NCBI GenBank assembly: GCA_913057925.1
Contig: CAJXPG010000029.1
Coordinates: 1 to 34,043 of the forward strand
Source of the DNA: an uncultured Colwellia sp.
GTDB lineage: Bacteria; Pseudomonadota; Gammaproteobacteria; Enterobacterales; Alteromonadaceae
Length of the DNA stretch: 34,043 nt
Direction: 5' to 3'
Of this stretch, positions 33,955 to 34,043 are shown piece by piece. Both the position numbers and the translations under genes were made by a program. Under the pieces are notes generated by a model. It searched no databases and was not told where the DNA came from. It saw only the letters and a list, made by a program, of their open reading frames with translations. Positions within the stretch are counted from its first letter, which is position 1; every line of letters begins with the position of its first letter.

Positions 33955-34043
33955 ATGATGATAAAAAAGATACCTTATATTGCCACGACCAGTTTACTGC
34001 TGCTGGGCTGTACAGGTGAAACACCCAATAAAAGTGTCACAGC
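33955..34043 (+). CDS. N-terminal fragment of a putative lipoprotein (runs off the window)
   Basis: Twenty-nine codons are visible. They encode a basic start (MMIKKIPYI), a hydrophobic stretch and a lipobox LLLGC, followed by TGETPNKS, a typical flexible region after a lipidated cysteine (Cys19 if the first ATG is used). Either of the two adjacent ATG codons may be the start; an AGAG element lies upstream. The mature domain lies outside the window, so function is unknown. Confidence 0.7.
   Translation, partial: MMIKKIPYIATTSLLLLGCTGETPNKSVT

Noticed and set aside
1-34043. Defence island, prophage or mobile-element content
   Set aside because: No integrase, transposase, restriction, toxin-antitoxin, CRISPR or phage structural gene was found, and genes are core-type with regular terminators.

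Overview
The window looks like a chromosomal segment of a marine, AT-rich gammaproteobacterium of the Alteromonadales, most likely Colwelliaceae (Colwellia or Thalassotalea type). This rests on low GC, the RNase R/RlmB pair preceded by a MotX-type sodium-motor gene, ErpA preceded by a DUF6776 protein, and a secreted serine protease with a GlyGly-CTERM-like tail. Genus is inference; no rRNA or other marker gene is present. I see no insertion sequence, prophage, CRISPR array, tRNA or rRNA, and the genes are mostly intact and household-like.

Layout. (1) 138-4910, minus strand: a secreted chymotrypsin-fold protease, then a likely operon of a CLC chloride transporter/channel, HemJ (overlapping by one base) and a small membrane protein. 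(2) 4934-7461, plus strand: DUF6776 membrane protein, erpA with a very good IscR type-1-like operator on its promoter, and a GAF-GGDEF diguanylate cyclase. (3) 7649-11946: two-gene RND efflux operon ending in a strong terminator. (4) 12081-13514: secreted M28 metallopeptidase. (5) 13568-20308: an HD-GYP phosphodiesterase divergent from motX (which has a sigma-28-type -10 box), then rnr, rlmB and a DUF945 periplasmic protein. (6) 20387-22455, minus: fbp and an EamA exporter. (7) 22591-27958, plus: a MocR-type regulator translationally coupled to a Bcr/CflA exporter, followed by elbB and a GH3 lipoprotein. (8) 28066-32574, minus: AI-2E family protein, an ion channel, and a DUF748 protein. (9) 32750-34043, plus: mscS and, at the right edge, the start of a lipoprotein.

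Themes: c-di-GMP turnover and polar-flagellar motor function (GGDEF, HD-GYP, MotX); ion and osmotic homeostasis (CLC, K-type channel, MscS); export (RND, Bcr/CflA, EamA); secreted or envelope hydrolases (protease, M28, GH3).

I did not find a convincing wholly new multi-gene system. The observations most worth following are sequence-level: a protease-associated domain inserted inside the protease together with a Gly189/Asp226 S1 pocket; a CLC protein with the channel-type Val at the internal proton-glutamate position; the IscR-like site at erpA; the sigma-28-like box at motX; and a direct repeat between the MocR gene and the divergent exporter.
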